64,000 bases of DNA from Bradyrhizobium lablabi (GTDB lineage: Bacteria > Pseudomonadota > Alphaproteobacteria > Rhizobiales > Xanthobacteraceae). The first letter of the stretch is position 1. Every line of letters starts with the position of its first letter. Position numbers and translations under genes: made by a program. Of the stretch, positions 24,038 through 32,627 are shown in pieces. The stretch covers positions 6,606,501 through 6,670,500 of the forward strand of contig NZ_LT670844.1 in NCBI RefSeq assembly GCF_900141755.1, in the 5' to 3' direction. The notes under the pieces are model-generated. The model made no database searches. It saw only the letters and a list, made by a program, of their open reading frames with translations, and had not been told where the DNA came from.

Positions 24038-25189
24038 TTAGTCCCGCAGCCGCCGGCTCAAAGCCGCGACGAAGCGGTCGCCATCGGCCTCGTCGTTAAA
24101 GACGTGCGGTGAGACGCGCATGCGGCCGAGACGCGCCGCGACGTAGATGTCTTCGCCGGCAAGTCCCTCGATGAGCCCCTTCGGCATCCCATCCTTGAAG
24201 TTAAGGCTTAGAATATGCGGCGCCCGCAGCTGGCGCGGCGGAACGCCGACGCCGATCCCGCGTAAGCCTTCGGCGATCCGATCCGTCAACATCGCGAGAC
24301 GTTGGGCGACCGCGGCCGCGCCCCATTCCGCCATCATCTCCATGCCGATTGCCGCCATTTCCATGGAGACAAAATGGTCGCGCTCGCCCATGTCGAAGCG
24401 CCGCGCATCGGCAACGTAGCGGATGTCGGAGAAATAGACCGCATTCTCGGCGCGCACGTCGCGGCGGCCGGCGGCGGTCTGCTCCAGCGGTAAGCCGCTC
24501 TGATGGCGCCTTGCCACGTAGAGAAAGGCCCGGCCATAGGGGCCGAGCAGCCATTTATAGGTCGGAAAAATCACAAAATCCGGGTCGAGGCGCGCAACGT
24601 CCGTCGTCAGCACGCCGGCGCTTTGCGTCGCGTCGATGAGGAAGACGGCGCCGTGGCGGCGGAGCGCGGCAGCGATTGCGTCGACGTCGAGCAGCCCGCC
24701 GTCCGACCAGTGCACCGATGAGATCGATGCGAGGGCTGTCGGCGGCGCGCCGGGCCGTTCGATGGCGGCAAGAACCGCGGAGGTCCAGTCGCCGTCGGCG
24801 GGCTGGCGCACCGTCTCAATGACAAAACCCTGCGCGTCGGCCCGCGTCTGCCATTCCAGCACCGGCGAGGAATGATCGTTTTCCAGAACGATCACGCGGG
24901 CGCCGCGGGCGATCGTCAGCCCCTTTGCCGCGGTTGCAACGCCGTAGCTGATCGAGGGGATCAGCGCAATGTCGGCGGGATCGGCATTGATCAGGCGCGC
25001 CGCGGCGGCGCGCGCGCGTTCGTGCTGGCGGTTGGCGAAGCCGGCGTCGAGCGTCCAGGGCGTTCCCTTGCGCCCGACCGCGGCGCGGCCGGCTTCCTGG
25101 GTTTTGTGCGGCAACGGGCTGTAGGAGGCCGAATTCAAATAGCAGACATGGCGCGGCATCTCGAACAGATCGCGTTGCGAGGGTAGCAT
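24038..25189 (-). CDS. Aminotransferase class-V-fold PLP enzyme
   Basis: A 383-aa fold-type I PLP enzyme. Recognisable elements are YLNSASYSPLP near the start, the cofactor pocket PSISYGVATAAKGL, SSVHWSDGGLLDVDAI with FLIDATQSAGV (the PLP-pyridine aspartate), and the Schiff-base lysine in PTYKWLLGPYGRAFLYV. The family includes cysteine desulfurases, isopenicillin-N epimerase-like enzymes and kynureninases; substrate unknown, and no NifU/SUF partner is nearby. ATG 25189 has an AAGAGAC upstream; ATG 25213 is an alternative. Confidence 0.87.
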   Translation of the reverse strand: MLPSQRDLFEMPRHVCYLNSASYSPLPHKTQEAGRAAVGRKGTPWTLDAGFANRQHERARAAAARLINADPADIALIPSISYGVATAAKGLTIARGARVIVLENDHSSPVLEWQTRADAQGFVIETVRQPADGDWTSAVLAAIERPGAPPTALASISSVHWSDGGLLDVDAIAAALRRHGAVFLIDATQSAGVLTTDVARLDPDFVIFPTYKWLLGPYGRAFLYVARRHQSGLPLEQTAAGRRDVRAENAVYFSDIRYVADARRFDMGERDHFVSMEMAAIGMEMMAEWGAAAVAQRLAMLTDRIAEGLRGIGVGVPPRQLRAPHILSLNFKDGMPKGLIEGLAGEDIYVAARLGRMRVSPHVFNDEADGDRFVAALSRRLRD

Positions 25190-25365
25190 TTTTGTCTCTT
25201 GGTTTTGGGGCATGCTGATGTGGCTTGTCTCGTGATAGCCTATCCCGGCCGCGCCAGCCAGATCGCGGCAAGGCCGCGTGCATGTTGTGAATGGGAAACA
25301 ACGTTCGACGCGGTCGGAGCAATGCGGCTGCGGTCGGAGCAATTCGGCAGCCCATCTCCAGTGGA

Positions 25366-26334
25366 CTACTCGATCACCTCGTCAGCGCGCGCGAGCAGCG
25401 TTGCCGGGACCTCCAGACCAAGCGCCTTGGCCGTCTTCAAATTGATGACCAATTCGAATTTGGTAGGCGCCTGCACCGGCAGGTCGCCCGGTCGCGCGCC
25501 CCTCAAGATCTTGTCGACATAGAAGGCGGATCGCCGCACCTGATCCAGTATGTTGATGCCGTAGCACAACAACCCACCTTCTTCCGCGTAATTCCGAAAC
25601 GGATAGATCGCCGGGTGATGTTGGTTGGCGGCCAACTCCAGGATCAATGAACGAAGGGGGGAGAAGACCGGATCAGGAAGTATGATCAAGCCGGTGCTCT
25701 GCTGCCCGTCGAAAGCGCCAACCGCTTCCCGAATCCCTGCAGCATCGAGCACGGGGCAATCGATCGCTTCCATTGCGCTCGAAGCGGCGGTGTCCCGAAT
25801 GCTCTGCAGAATTCTCACATGGGTTTTCGGAACGCGGAGGACGCCGACACGGGTCAGATGCGGCGCTATTTCCTTCAGCACCTGGAGCCATTTCCCGCCC
25901 ATCGAAGGCTCGAAGTTTGCAAGCCCGGTCATGTTGCCGCCCGGCCGGGCAAGGTTGGCGACGATGCCAACGCCTTCCGGATCGGAAATTCCGACAAATA
26001 CCACCGGGATCGAGCTTGTTGCCTCACGCACAGCATTGAGCACCGATGTTCCGTTGGCGACGATGACATCCGGCGCCGCCGCCACCACCTCGGCCGCCAG
26101 AGCGCGCATTTGGGACGGTTCGGCCCACCGATAGTCGACGTGGATATTGCGGCCCTCGACCCACCCCACCTCCGGCCAGGCAGATTCGAATGCCTTGACG
26201 AGGCGCTGTGCTTGCACCTCGTTCGCCGAAGAACCCATGATGACGGCGATCGTTGGATTTCCCTGCCGCGCACGGACCGCGAAGGGCCAAGCCGCCGTCC
26301 CTCCCACCAAAGCGAGGAACTCGCGCCGTCTCAT
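25366..26334 (-). CDS. ABC transporter substrate-binding protein (ABC_sub_bind, PF04392 type)
   Basis: A 322-aa exported protein. The N-terminus MRRREFLALVGGTAAWPFAV is a twin-arginine-type signal. The mature part has NPTIAVIMGSSANE, AAAPDVIVANGTSVLNAVRE, PVVFVGISDPEGVGIVANLA and PGGNMTGLANFEPSMGGKWL, all characteristic of PF04392 proteins, which are highly multiplied in Bradyrhizobium. The C-terminus has the usual PTKFELVINLKTAKALGLEV. No permease or ATPase genes are adjacent. Ligand unknown. Confidence 0.9.
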   Translation of the reverse strand: MRRREFLALVGGTAAWPFAVRARQGNPTIAVIMGSSANEVQAQRLVKAFESAWPEVGWVEGRNIHVDYRWAEPSQMRALAAEVVAAAPDVIVANGTSVLNAVREATSSIPVVFVGISDPEGVGIVANLARPGGNMTGLANFEPSMGGKWLQVLKEIAPHLTRVGVLRVPKTHVRILQSIRDTAASSAMEAIDCPVLDAAGIREAVGAFDGQQSTGLIILPDPVFSPLRSLILELAANQHHPAIYPFRNYAEEGGLLCYGINILDQVRRSAFYVDKILRGARPGDLPVQAPTKFELVINLKTAKALGLEVPATLLARADEVIE

Positions 26335-26623
26335 GTGAGACCCCCAAATGGCTTAGGGCGAGGAATATCTCGGGGAATAGCTCAAGGTTACACCAACATA
26401 CCGAAGCGGGGTAGGGCACGAGAAGCGACCGGTCGATGTCGGTCGGGGGGATTTCGGTGGTGTCCTCAAACAGGCAATTCAGCAGCATGGCGGGACCGCT
26501 CGGGACTTCCGTCCTCATTGGATTCTTCACGAAATCGTTGACGGCGCGGCGTTAACCTAACCTCTTAAGAAACCGTGAACGAATCCCTGCAAAATGGAAG
26601 GAATTCCAGAAAGGAGAGGTCGT
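26335..26623. other. Intergenic region, divergent promoters, no gene seen
   Basis: Between the leftward binding-protein gene and the rightward 61-aa gene I see no convincing frame. It contains TTAACCTAACCTCTTAA near 26554, with two TTAA motifs spaced too far apart (N9) for a CtrA box. Confidence 0.3.
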
Positions 26624-26809
26624 GTGAGTAACATAGGTCCTACATACCCGGCATGTGTCATCGTCGGCCAGGCGGAAGTCAGGCTGGTGGCAGACCAGAC
26701 GTCCAACGCCAATGCGGAAACGATCAAGTCCGACCAGAACCGTATTGAAGTAGCCCAGGAACTCGAGGCTGCGGAGGCCAAGGCCACCAGCGTCGATTTT
26801 GTCACCTAA
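26624..26809 (+). CDS. 61-aa hypothetical protein with GTG start
   Basis: AGGAGAGG at 26612-26619, 5 nt before GTG 26624, fixes the start better than the ATG at 26594, which has no ribosome-binding site. The product begins VSNIGPTYPACVIVGQAEVR and ends in an acidic helix (EVAQELEAAEAKATSVDFVT). Soluble. Function unknown. Confidence 0.55.
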   Translation: MSNIGPTYPACVIVGQAEVRLVADQTSNANAETIKSDQNRIEVAQELEAAEAKATSVDFVT

Positions 26810-26892
26810 GGTCTGGCCCGCACGCGCCGCTGCTTCGAACCTAACTGCCCCGCTCCGTGACTACCTGGTCGCAGGTGAACGGAGACCGGGTC

Positions 26893-27477
26893 ATGATGAA
26901 TTTGCTTCCGAACAAGACCTTACCCGCGCTGATGGCGGCGGCGATCGGCTTGCTTGGCGCCAACGCCGCTTCGGCGGCTACGCCGCAGCCCGGCTGTTAC
27001 GAGCGCGTCTATGACGCCGCCCATCTCGCAGCCCATCCGGGACAGCTCGTGACGCGGGCGACGGTTCTCGTCAAGCCGATCGATGCGGCCACCAAGGCGG
27101 CGCTTGGTCCCTCCCGTGAGCTTGACGCAATCTTGCGATTTTGGGTGAGGGGACAAAAACAGAGTTTCGATTCCATTGGCTCGTGCCAGTCGGCCAATGG
27201 CGGGCTTACTTGCGCAGGTTCGGTTTCGGCCGCCGAAGACGATGAATGCAAGACCGACCGCGACGGGGTCCGTAACAATTGCCGGATCATCAGCGCGGCG
27301 AATGATGGCGCGTTCGGCGTCACCACGCAATCCGATGGCTTGATGGTGAAGATCCTGCGGCGGCTGGAGCTTGTCACTGCCCCTTATGACGGCGGACCTT
27401 TTCTCTATCTCAGCCCCGGCAATGCGGAAAACCACGCCTTCGCGCTGACGCCGGCGTCCGATCAGGCCTGCAAGTAA
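26893..27477 (+). CDS. Exported protein of unknown function
   Basis: A 194-aa product from ATG 26893: signal peptide MMNLLPNKTLPALMAAAIGL...ASA, then ATPQPGCYERVYDAAHLAAH. The mature domain has several cysteines (GCYER, GSCQS, LTCAG, DECKTD, NNCRI), likely disulfide-bonded, and a C-terminal beta region ending ASDQACK. The next exported gene follows 19 bp later with its own ribosome-binding site (AAGGAGA), suggesting a two-gene unit of periplasmic proteins. Confidence 0.75.
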   Translation: MMNLLPNKTLPALMAAAIGLLGANAASAATPQPGCYERVYDAAHLAAHPGQLVTRATVLVKPIDAATKAALGPSRELDAILRFWVRGQKQSFDSIGSCQSANGGLTCAGSVSAAEDDECKTDRDGVRNNCRIISAANDGAFGVTTQSDGLMVKILRRLELVTAPYDGGPFLYLSPGNAENHAFALTPASDQACK

Positions 27478-27496
27478 TTTTCAAGGAGATCCGTAA

Positions 27497-27814
27497 ATGC
27501 TCAAGACCGGCACGATGATTGTCGCGCTCTTATCGGCGACATCAGCCCTGGCGGCTGATATCAGGCCGATGCCTGAGGACGGGCGGTTCTGTCCAAGCTG
27601 GGCGGAGGCGCATGAACGCACGCTGGCCAGCCTCAACAACGGCCGCGCGCCCTACAAGGGCCAATGGAAAGGCTGCATCCAGCTCAAGAAGGGCGACAAG
27701 GTCGATCTCGTCAATGTCGAGCCCGCCGACGGCTCCAACGAGATCATTTACAAGGACGGCACTGGTTTTCGGACGGCGGCCCGTTTTGATACGCGCCGTC
27801 GATTACTTACCTAG
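27497..27814 (+). CDS. Small exported protein
   Basis: A 105-aa product with signal peptide MLKTGTMIVALLSATSALA-AD and a mature part containing RFCPSWAEAHERTLASLNNG and KGCIQLKKGDKVDLVNVEPA. It pairs with the exported protein just upstream. The stop codon lies at the left edge of the MITE-like element at 27811, and the last residues (FDTRRRLLT) look unrelated to the folded part, so the C-terminus may have been changed by the element's arrival. Confidence 0.7.
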   Translation: MLKTGTMIVALLSATSALAADIRPMPEDGRFCPSWAEAHERTLASLNNGRAPYKGQWKGCIQLKKGDKVDLVNVEPADGSNEIIYKDGTGFRTAARFDTRRRLLT

Positions 27815-28038
27815 AGCATGATGATTTTGAGTTGAATCGTCGCCTGCGCAAGTTCGATCACCTCGCCCCGCTTGCGGGGAGAGGTCGGATCGCGCAGCGA
27901 TCCGGGTGAGGGGGATTCTCCGCGTACGTTGTGCTTCAGCATTCGCGGAAACAGCCCCTCACCCCAACCCTCTCCCCGCAAGAGCGGGGCGAGGGAGAAG
28001 TCACCGCTGTGCCTCAACCTAAAGTCATCACGCTCTAG
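27811..28038. repeat. MITE-like intergenic element, copy B
   Basis: About 228 bp, matching 1082-1366 except for the extra internal segment of that copy. The ends are near-perfect inverted repeats: CTAGAGCATGATGATTTTGA against the complement of TAAAGTCATCACGCTCTAG. The interior has two smaller palindromes (CCCCGCTTGCGGGG; CTCTCCCCGCAAGAGCGGGG). It separates two converging genes and touches or nearly touches both stop codons. Confidence 0.78.
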
Positions 28039-28043
28039 CGTCC

Positions 28044-28931
28044 CTACCGCCGGTCGTATTCGTCGGGCTCCATCGCCCACGCCCACTGGTCGTGGCCTTG
28101 CGCGTAAGTGCGGTTGGTCTGCGCCGGATCGCGGTTGACCAGCGGCCGCAGATACATCGGGTGGGTGGCGCTGCGCACTTCGTGCTCGAGCGTGAAAAGG
28201 TGCCTGCCGTCCACGGGATCGACGATGTCGCGAAACCGGTATTGATATTGGTTGTCTTCCTGGGAGATGAGGCCGCGCTCCGCGAGACGCCGGTAAGGAC
28301 CCGAAAAATTCGTGATGTAGATCTGCACATGATGACCGTCGAAATCCGGCTGCGGCCGGTCGGTCTCGCGGAATTGCAGGTGCTGATCTTTTCCCACTTT
28401 TGCGCGCGCGACGGTACCGTCGCCGTTCTTCAGCTCGGCCTCAATCCCCATGACCTCGGGATAGAACGCGCAAATGCCTTTCGCCGTGCCAACCGGTACC
28501 TCGAACTCGACATACGGGATGCCGAGCGTGATGCGCCCAAACCGCGCGGCATCCGGCTCATAGCAACGCATGCGATTGCCCCACGGACATGTCGCCTCGA
28601 CATAATCGTTGTGCTCGCTAAACGCGAACGCCGTGCCGTCGAGCTTCTTCGCCACCGAGGCGAGCCGGTCGAGCAGGGCGTCCCGGCCCGAAATGACGAG
28701 CCCGGTATGACCGCGCAGTACCTGCGGCTCGCCGCTCGGCAGATGAAACTGGCTGCGGCCGACATTGATCCACATGTTGGTGTCGGACACCATCAGATAG
28801 GGATCGCGAGTCAGCCCGAGGCCAGTGACATAAAACAAGGTGGCCAGCCGCTGGTCGGGCACCTGGACGTTGACGTGTTCGAGATGGATCGAGTTGCCGA
28901 GGTCTTCTTTGGCGCGGTCGAATTGCTGCAT
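28044..28931 (-). CDS. VOC-superfamily protein (glyoxalase/dioxygenase fold)
   Basis: A 295-aa protein with tandem betaalphabetabetabeta units. The first begins HLEHVNVQVPDQRLATLFYV with GLGLTRDPYLMV and WINVGRSQFHLPSG; the second begins GIPYVEFEVPVGTAKGICAF with FRETDRPQPDFDGHHVQIYI. Possible metal ligands are H17, a mid-protein E/H and H in DGHHVQ. VOC enzymes include glyoxalase I and extradiol dioxygenases; substrate not determinable. No signal peptide. The C-terminal 60 residues (YLRPLVNRDPAQTNRTYAQG) extend beyond the fold. Confidence 0.8.
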   Translation of the reverse strand: MQQFDRAKEDLGNSIHLEHVNVQVPDQRLATLFYVTGLGLTRDPYLMVSDTNMWINVGRSQFHLPSGEPQVLRGHTGLVISGRDALLDRLASVAKKLDGTAFAFSEHNDYVEATCPWGNRMRCYEPDAARFGRITLGIPYVEFEVPVGTAKGICAFYPEVMGIEAELKNGDGTVARAKVGKDQHLQFRETDRPQPDFDGHHVQIYITNFSGPYRRLAERGLISQEDNQYQYRFRDIVDPVDGRHLFTLEHEVRSATHPMYLRPLVNRDPAQTNRTYAQGHDQWAWAMEPDEYDRR

Positions 28932-29086
28932 GGACGCGGCTCCCGGATGTGTTGCCGCACATCATAATGAAGTGCTGCGCCCAATCCAACAATTCCGTGG
29001 CGAAGGTTCTCGCTCACCGGCCGAACAGACCGAAGCCGGACAGTCGTCGACGCTGAAAGGGCCGCCAACCGAGGCTAGCCACTTGT

Positions 29087-29188
29087 CTAAGACAGCAATC
29101 GCCAAACAGACCACAGCAATGCGATCCACACCGCAAGGAAAGTCAAAAACTTTAGATATCGCAGAATAAGTCGAGCGCGATTGGGCAT
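29087..29188 (-). CDS. 33-aa single-span membrane peptide
   Basis: Reading leftward from ATG 29188: MPNRARLILRYLKFLTFLAV then WIALLWSVWRLLS and TAG at 29087-29089. The positively charged N-terminus, the 20-residue Trp/Leu-rich membrane helix and a GGAG about 9 nt before the ATG make it a believable membrane microprotein. The rest of the gap 28932-29390 has nothing else convincing. Without comparative data it could be chance. Confidence 0.45.
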   Translation of the reverse strand: MPNRARLILRYLKFLTFLAVWIALLWSVWRLLS

Positions 29189-29390
29189 GACGGCTCCGCC
29201 CTCAATCAGGCTCACTTGCTGAGATCGCATCGATGTTTGAAAACCCCACCTCGGAGGCGGTATTCCGACTCCGGTCGGAGATTTATTACGGTGAACCGAC
29301 CTGCAGCAATGTCAGCATCTGTGACGCTTCTCACATTTCCGAACGCTGCAGATTGTAATATTATCTGGACGTATCCTTCGGGAGGGGCTT

Positions 29391-30683
29391 ATGCATCGAG
29401 ATGTGCTATTTGCCTTTTTAGCTGCGCTGTTTCTCAACCTTTTTGTTGTCCCTGCCTTCGCCGACAATCGAGTTGCGCTTGTCGTCGGCAATGGCGCCTA
29501 TTCTCGTGCGCCGCACCTGTTGAACCCCGTACACGACGCTGAAGACGTGGCGGCTGCGCTTAAGCGATCAGGCTTTGAGATCATCATTGCGACCGATCTC
29601 GATAAGGCCGGCATGGAAGATGCGATAATTAAATTTGCGCGGGCGACGCGCTCTGCGGACGTGGCGATGTTTTACTATAGCGGGCATGCGCTGCAATTCG
29701 AAGGCATCAACTACCTGATGCCGGTGGATGCCCAGTTAAACGACGAGGCAGACTTGCGGCGCATGGTTCGCCTCGACGGTGTCGTGGCTGACATGCAGCA
29801 GGCGAAGAGTTTGCGCATCCTTGTGCTGGATTCTTGCCGCGACAACCCGCTCGCCGACCAATTGAAACGCTCGATCGGGGCCGCCCGCAGCGCCAGCATT
29901 GGACGAGGTCTTGCAAAAATCGATAGTCCAGAAGGCATGATCGTCGCCTATGCGACGCAGGCCGGGCGTACAGCTGACGACGGTGACGGTCGCAACAGTC
30001 CCTACACAGCCGCGTTCCTCAAAAACGTCGAGGCGAAGGAAGAGATAGGCACTATTTTCCGCCGCATAAGCGCCGAGGTTTATCAGGCGACCCATCAAGC
30101 GCAGCTTCCAGAGCTGTCCTTATCGCTGATCGGCGAGTTCTATCTGAACGGCAAATTGCAGATCACCGCGACGCCGGCCACGACGCCTGCACCAGTCGAT
30201 CCCTGCGCAGCCGCAAGCGACCATTGGAAGAGTACCGAGGCTATCAATACGAAGCCGGCATATGAAGATCACCTCGCGCGCTTTCCGACCTGTTCATTCG
30301 CAAGTCTCGCCCGAACCAGAATCGCTTCGCTATCGATGCCGGACGCAGCAAAAGACGGGGGCCGCTTCGACGGAATCTGGCTAGGAACCCTTGTCTGCGA
30401 ACCCACCAAATCCGGATTGCCAGGCTGGAAGACCGAACTCACCGGAAGAGTCACAGACGGCGTCTTCCACGCCGAGTTTGGTCGGGTCGGCAAGCCCGGC
30501 TCGCAAACTTTCGATGGAACGATTGAACCTGATGGGACGGCAGATATTTTGCAGAAGGGCTGGAGCGGTAACAGGGATCCTTTTCACCGCCCGCTCGGTA
30601 CAGAATTCAACAACAAGTATCTCACCAAATTCGATGGCCCCACGGAAGTGGCACCAGATCTGACCGTCCTTCTTGCAACGTGA
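29391..30683 (+). CDS. Caspase-family (metacaspase-like) exported protein
   Basis: A 430-aa protein. Signal peptide to about residue 24 (FLNLFVVPAFA), then a caspase fold: NRVALVVGNGAYSRAPHLLN, HDAEDVAAALKRSGFEI, catalytic His99 in YYSGHALQ and catalytic Cys149 in LRILVLDSCRDNP, ending about residue 255. The C-terminal ~160 residues hold a sugar- or helix-linker region (PCAAASDHWKSTEAINTKPA) and a beta domain (GRFDGIWLGTLVCEPTKSGL). These periplasmic caspase homologues are frequent in rhizobia; substrate unknown. Both catalytic residues are present, so activity is plausible. Confidence 0.87.
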   Translation: MHRDVLFAFLAALFLNLFVVPAFADNRVALVVGNGAYSRAPHLLNPVHDAEDVAAALKRSGFEIIIATDLDKAGMEDAIIKFARATRSADVAMFYYSGHALQFEGINYLMPVDAQLNDEADLRRMVRLDGVVADMQQAKSLRILVLDSCRDNPLADQLKRSIGAARSASIGRGLAKIDSPEGMIVAYATQAGRTADDGDGRNSPYTAAFLKNVEAKEEIGTIFRRISAEVYQATHQAQLPELSLSLIGEFYLNGKLQITATPATTPAPVDPCAAASDHWKSTEAINTKPAYEDHLARFPTCSFASLARTRIASLSMPDAAKDGGRFDGIWLGTLVCEPTKSGLPGWKTELTGRVTDGVFHAEFGRVGKPGSQTFDGTIEPDGTADILQKGWSGNRDPFHRPLGTEFNNKYLTKFDGPTEVAPDLTVLLAT

Positions 30684-30755
30684 CCCTCACAAAGCGCTAG
30701 AGCCTGATTCAACTGAGTTGCAGCATGCACATGATGGCGCGGCGGCCGATGCGGT

Positions 30756-30842
30756 TCATTTGATGACCGCATAAGCCTCGGGCCGTTTGGGGCGTGGCGC
30801 GGTCACCGGCTTTGGCTGGCCGTGGTTCAGCGCCCGCATCAT
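30756..30842 (-). pseudogene. Possible truncated small conserved gene
   Basis: Leftward frame reading ERDDPTTFARIGMMRALNHG and then PRPKRPEAYAVIK before TGA at 30756. The DPTTFARIGMMRALN segment is a pattern I recall from short Bradyrhizobium proteins, which normally continue differently. No start codon with a ribosome-binding site lies upstream; the first ATG is inside the motif (30842). It is either a relic or a gene using a rare start. Confidence 0.3.
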
Positions 30843-30904
30843 GCCGATCCGCGCAAACGTCGTTGGGTCGTCGCGTTCTGCAATAGCCTTGGGCCGTTGC
30901 CGAC

Positions 30905-31417
30905 TTAAGGCTTCCGGTTCGCCGCAACGAACGGGTTACTCTCAACTCCAGCGCGACTATTCTTCTCGAAACATGTTTCCAGGCGTCCAAGGGCGGCCGT
31001 GCTTCCGTCTAGCGGCACCCTCAACGTCGCTCCTTCTCCTCTCACTTCGAGGATATTAGCGGTGCGCATCCTCTCATTGAGCGCCCGGTCTGCCAGAGTG
31101 ATCGTTACGCTTTTGGTCTCGGCCAACGCCTTGGTTTGAACTGATCGCGAACCCGCAAGCAAGGTAACATCGTATGTCTTCCCTCGCTCAAGTTTCCATT
31201 TCGATGAATCAAGAAGCAGGAGCAAGCCGTCACGAGTCCGTAGAAACGTTATATCGAGATCATTGGTAGACCGGCTCATAGTGCAGCTGTCAAACTTGTC
31301 AGCTTTAGAGGAAGTCGCAATCGTCCAGGACCCCACGGACACAGTCTGATCTTGCGCGTGTGCAATCGCCGATGTGGCCGAGAATAAGGCAAGAGGGAGT
31401 GCAAATGGCAACCGCAT
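30905..31417 (-). CDS. Exported protein of unknown function
   Basis: A 170-aa product whose ATG at 31417 follows AAGGAGGAAAC, one of the best ribosome-binding sites in the window. Signal peptide MRLPFALPLALFSATSAIAHA, then SVGSWTIATSSKADKFDSCT and a beta-rich mature part (FLRTRDGLLLLLDSSKWKLE) with one disulfide-capable cysteine pair (DSCTMS; ETCFEK). The architecture resembles invasion-associated-locus-B-like periplasmic proteins, but I cannot confirm this. Confidence 0.7.
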   Translation of the reverse strand: MRLPFALPLALFSATSAIAHAQDQTVSVGSWTIATSSKADKFDSCTMSRSTNDLDITFLRTRDGLLLLLDSSKWKLERGKTYDVTLLAGSRSVQTKALAETKSVTITLADRALNERMRTANILEVRGEGATLRVPLDGSTAALGRLETCFEKNSRAGVESNPFVAANRKP

Positions 31418-31893
31418 TGTTTCCTCCTTGATGGCACGCAAAAGTTCCCGCGAGTTGACAACAAGCCGCATCACGAACGTTGAACCCACCTCCGGGTTCC
31501 CGGGGATTTACAAAAGCGAACCTTAAGGAAGCCACTGTGTTCTTTGGGCCACAATGATATGTACGGAACCTGACCAAACGTACATCATCAGCATAGCGAT
31601 ACTGCTCGCGAGCTACAGCTTGGATTTGAGCGCTGGATTTTTCTGGCGGCTGCGTGCCGGGGAGCGTCGGTCCTTCAACGCAGGTTCCCCAATCATATCC
31701 CGAGCGCAAGCAAAGCTCGTCGGGACGGTCATTATCGAGTCCGGCTTGAAAATGGTTGGATCAATGTTCCCGACGATGCGTTGATCACCGAACCGAACCT
31801 AGCAGGCCGCACAATGGTTTGGCCGTTGCGGTTCGACAATCAAATCTCAATCCGGTGCTTTATGCCGGGTAGCATGACTTAGAAAATGTGTGC
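31418..31893. other. Intergenic stretch with no gene seen
   Basis: These ~475 bp contain only weak frames (for example 31554-31784, with no ribosome-binding site and erratic composition). They hold the promoter region of the leftward exported-protein gene. I see no RNA gene or repeat. Confidence 0.35.
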
Positions 31894-31921
31894 GAGCCGG
31901 CCCCCCTTGGGGGACCGGCTC
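31894..31921 (-). terminator. Rho-independent-type hairpin after the Gly/Tyr-rich protein gene
   Basis: GAGCCGGTCCCCCAAGGGGGGCCGGCTC (read leftward) forms a strong stem with a tiny loop, 10 bp past the stop at 31932, followed by CACACATTTTCT. Confidence 0.7.
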
Positions 31922-31931
31922 TGTGACAGTT

Positions 31932-32210
31932 CTAGTAGCACGGTCCGTAGGGATAGTATCCGCAGCGAGTAGCACCGTAAGCTCCGGCGGCAGCAGCACC
32001 GACCGCAGCAGCTCCAACGCCTACCGCCACTCCACGGCGTACGGCTGCACCACGGTAGACCCCACCGCGATAGACACCACCGTGGTAAACGCCAGCGCGA
32101 CCAACTCCAACGCCTCTTCGGTATGCGAAGGCGTCAGTTGAAACAGTCGCGATGCAAGCGATGCCGATGATAACGGATGCAGCAAGCGAAATGATGGTTC
32201 GACGCGACAT
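31932..32210 (-). CDS. Small exported Gly/Tyr/Val-rich repeat protein
   Basis: A 92-aa product: signal peptide MSRRTIISLAASVIIGIACI...AFA, then a mature part of short repeats (GVYHGGVYRGGVYRGAAVRR) and Ala/Gly runs (GVGAAAVGAAAAGAYGA), ending CGYYPYGPCY with two cysteines. Such GVYRGG proteins are common in rhizobia and likely sit at the cell surface or in the periplasm. It has its own terminator and an AAGGAGA ribosome-binding site. Confidence 0.78.
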   Translation of the reverse strand: MSRRTIISLAASVIIGIACIATVSTDAFAYRRGVGVGRAGVYHGGVYRGGVYRGAAVRRGVAVGVGAAAVGAAAAGAYGATRCGYYPYGPCY

Positions 32211-32380
32211 GACAAATCTCCTTCGTAGGGCCGGATAAGTTTGTCAGCGTATTCCTCCAATCGCCAAGGTAAACCGCCTTGATCTAGAACAAAGGACGCA
32301 TCCTGATGATCGGACAGTGAACCTGTCCCGCATTTGATGCAAAACGGGGTGGCTACTCGACCCAAAAGGGATAGGCCACA

Positions 32381-32524
32381 GTGGATAGTTTCCTGCATGA
32401 GAAAAACCTTCAGCCTTTACGGCAGCGGCTCGCCGAGTGTGACCCGACGAAAGATCAGGAACGGCACAATATGCTTTTGAGGCTACTGGCCGAACAAGAA
32501 GCCAAGGAAAAGAAGGCGCTCTAG
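32381..32524 (+). CDS. 47-aa charged microprotein with GTG start
   Basis: GTG 32381, with AAGGGAT 8-10 nt upstream, opens 47 codons: VDSFLHEKNLQPLRQRLAEC, then DPTKDQERHNMLLRLLAEQE and AKEKKAL, stop at 32524. It is a single charged helix with a break. Short proteins of this type (FLREKN..YRRL...ER..I..LL..EEAK) are widespread in Bradyrhizobium in my memory. Function unknown. Confidence 0.5.
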   Translation: MDSFLHEKNLQPLRQRLAECDPTKDQERHNMLLRLLAEQEAKEKKAL

Positions 32525-32539
32525 CGCTACCTTTTGTTT

Positions 32540-32613
32540 GAGCATGATCTCCGCGCAAACGCTTCGCGTTTGTCGCGAGGGAAAACCGGTTTCCACTTTT
32601 CCGGATCATGCTC
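32540..32613. repeat. Palindromic repeat (GAGCATGATC...GATCATGCTC)
   Basis: Ten-base perfect terminal inverted repeats flank ~54 bp containing CGCAAACGCTTCGCGTTTG and AAACCGGTTTCCACTTTTCC. It is related to the shorter element at 8411-8460. It lies just past the 3' end of fliP, where it may act as a terminator or mRNA-stabilising hairpin. Confidence 0.72.
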
Positions 32614-32627
32614 TGGAACCTGGAGCC

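Noticed and set aside
26554..26574. GTTAACCTAACCTCTTAAG as a CtrA box
   Set aside because: The spacer is 9 nt; no support.
31554..31784. 76-codon plus-strand frame in a gene-free gap
   Set aside because: It lacks a ribosome-binding site and has no signal, motif or organised hydrophobicity.
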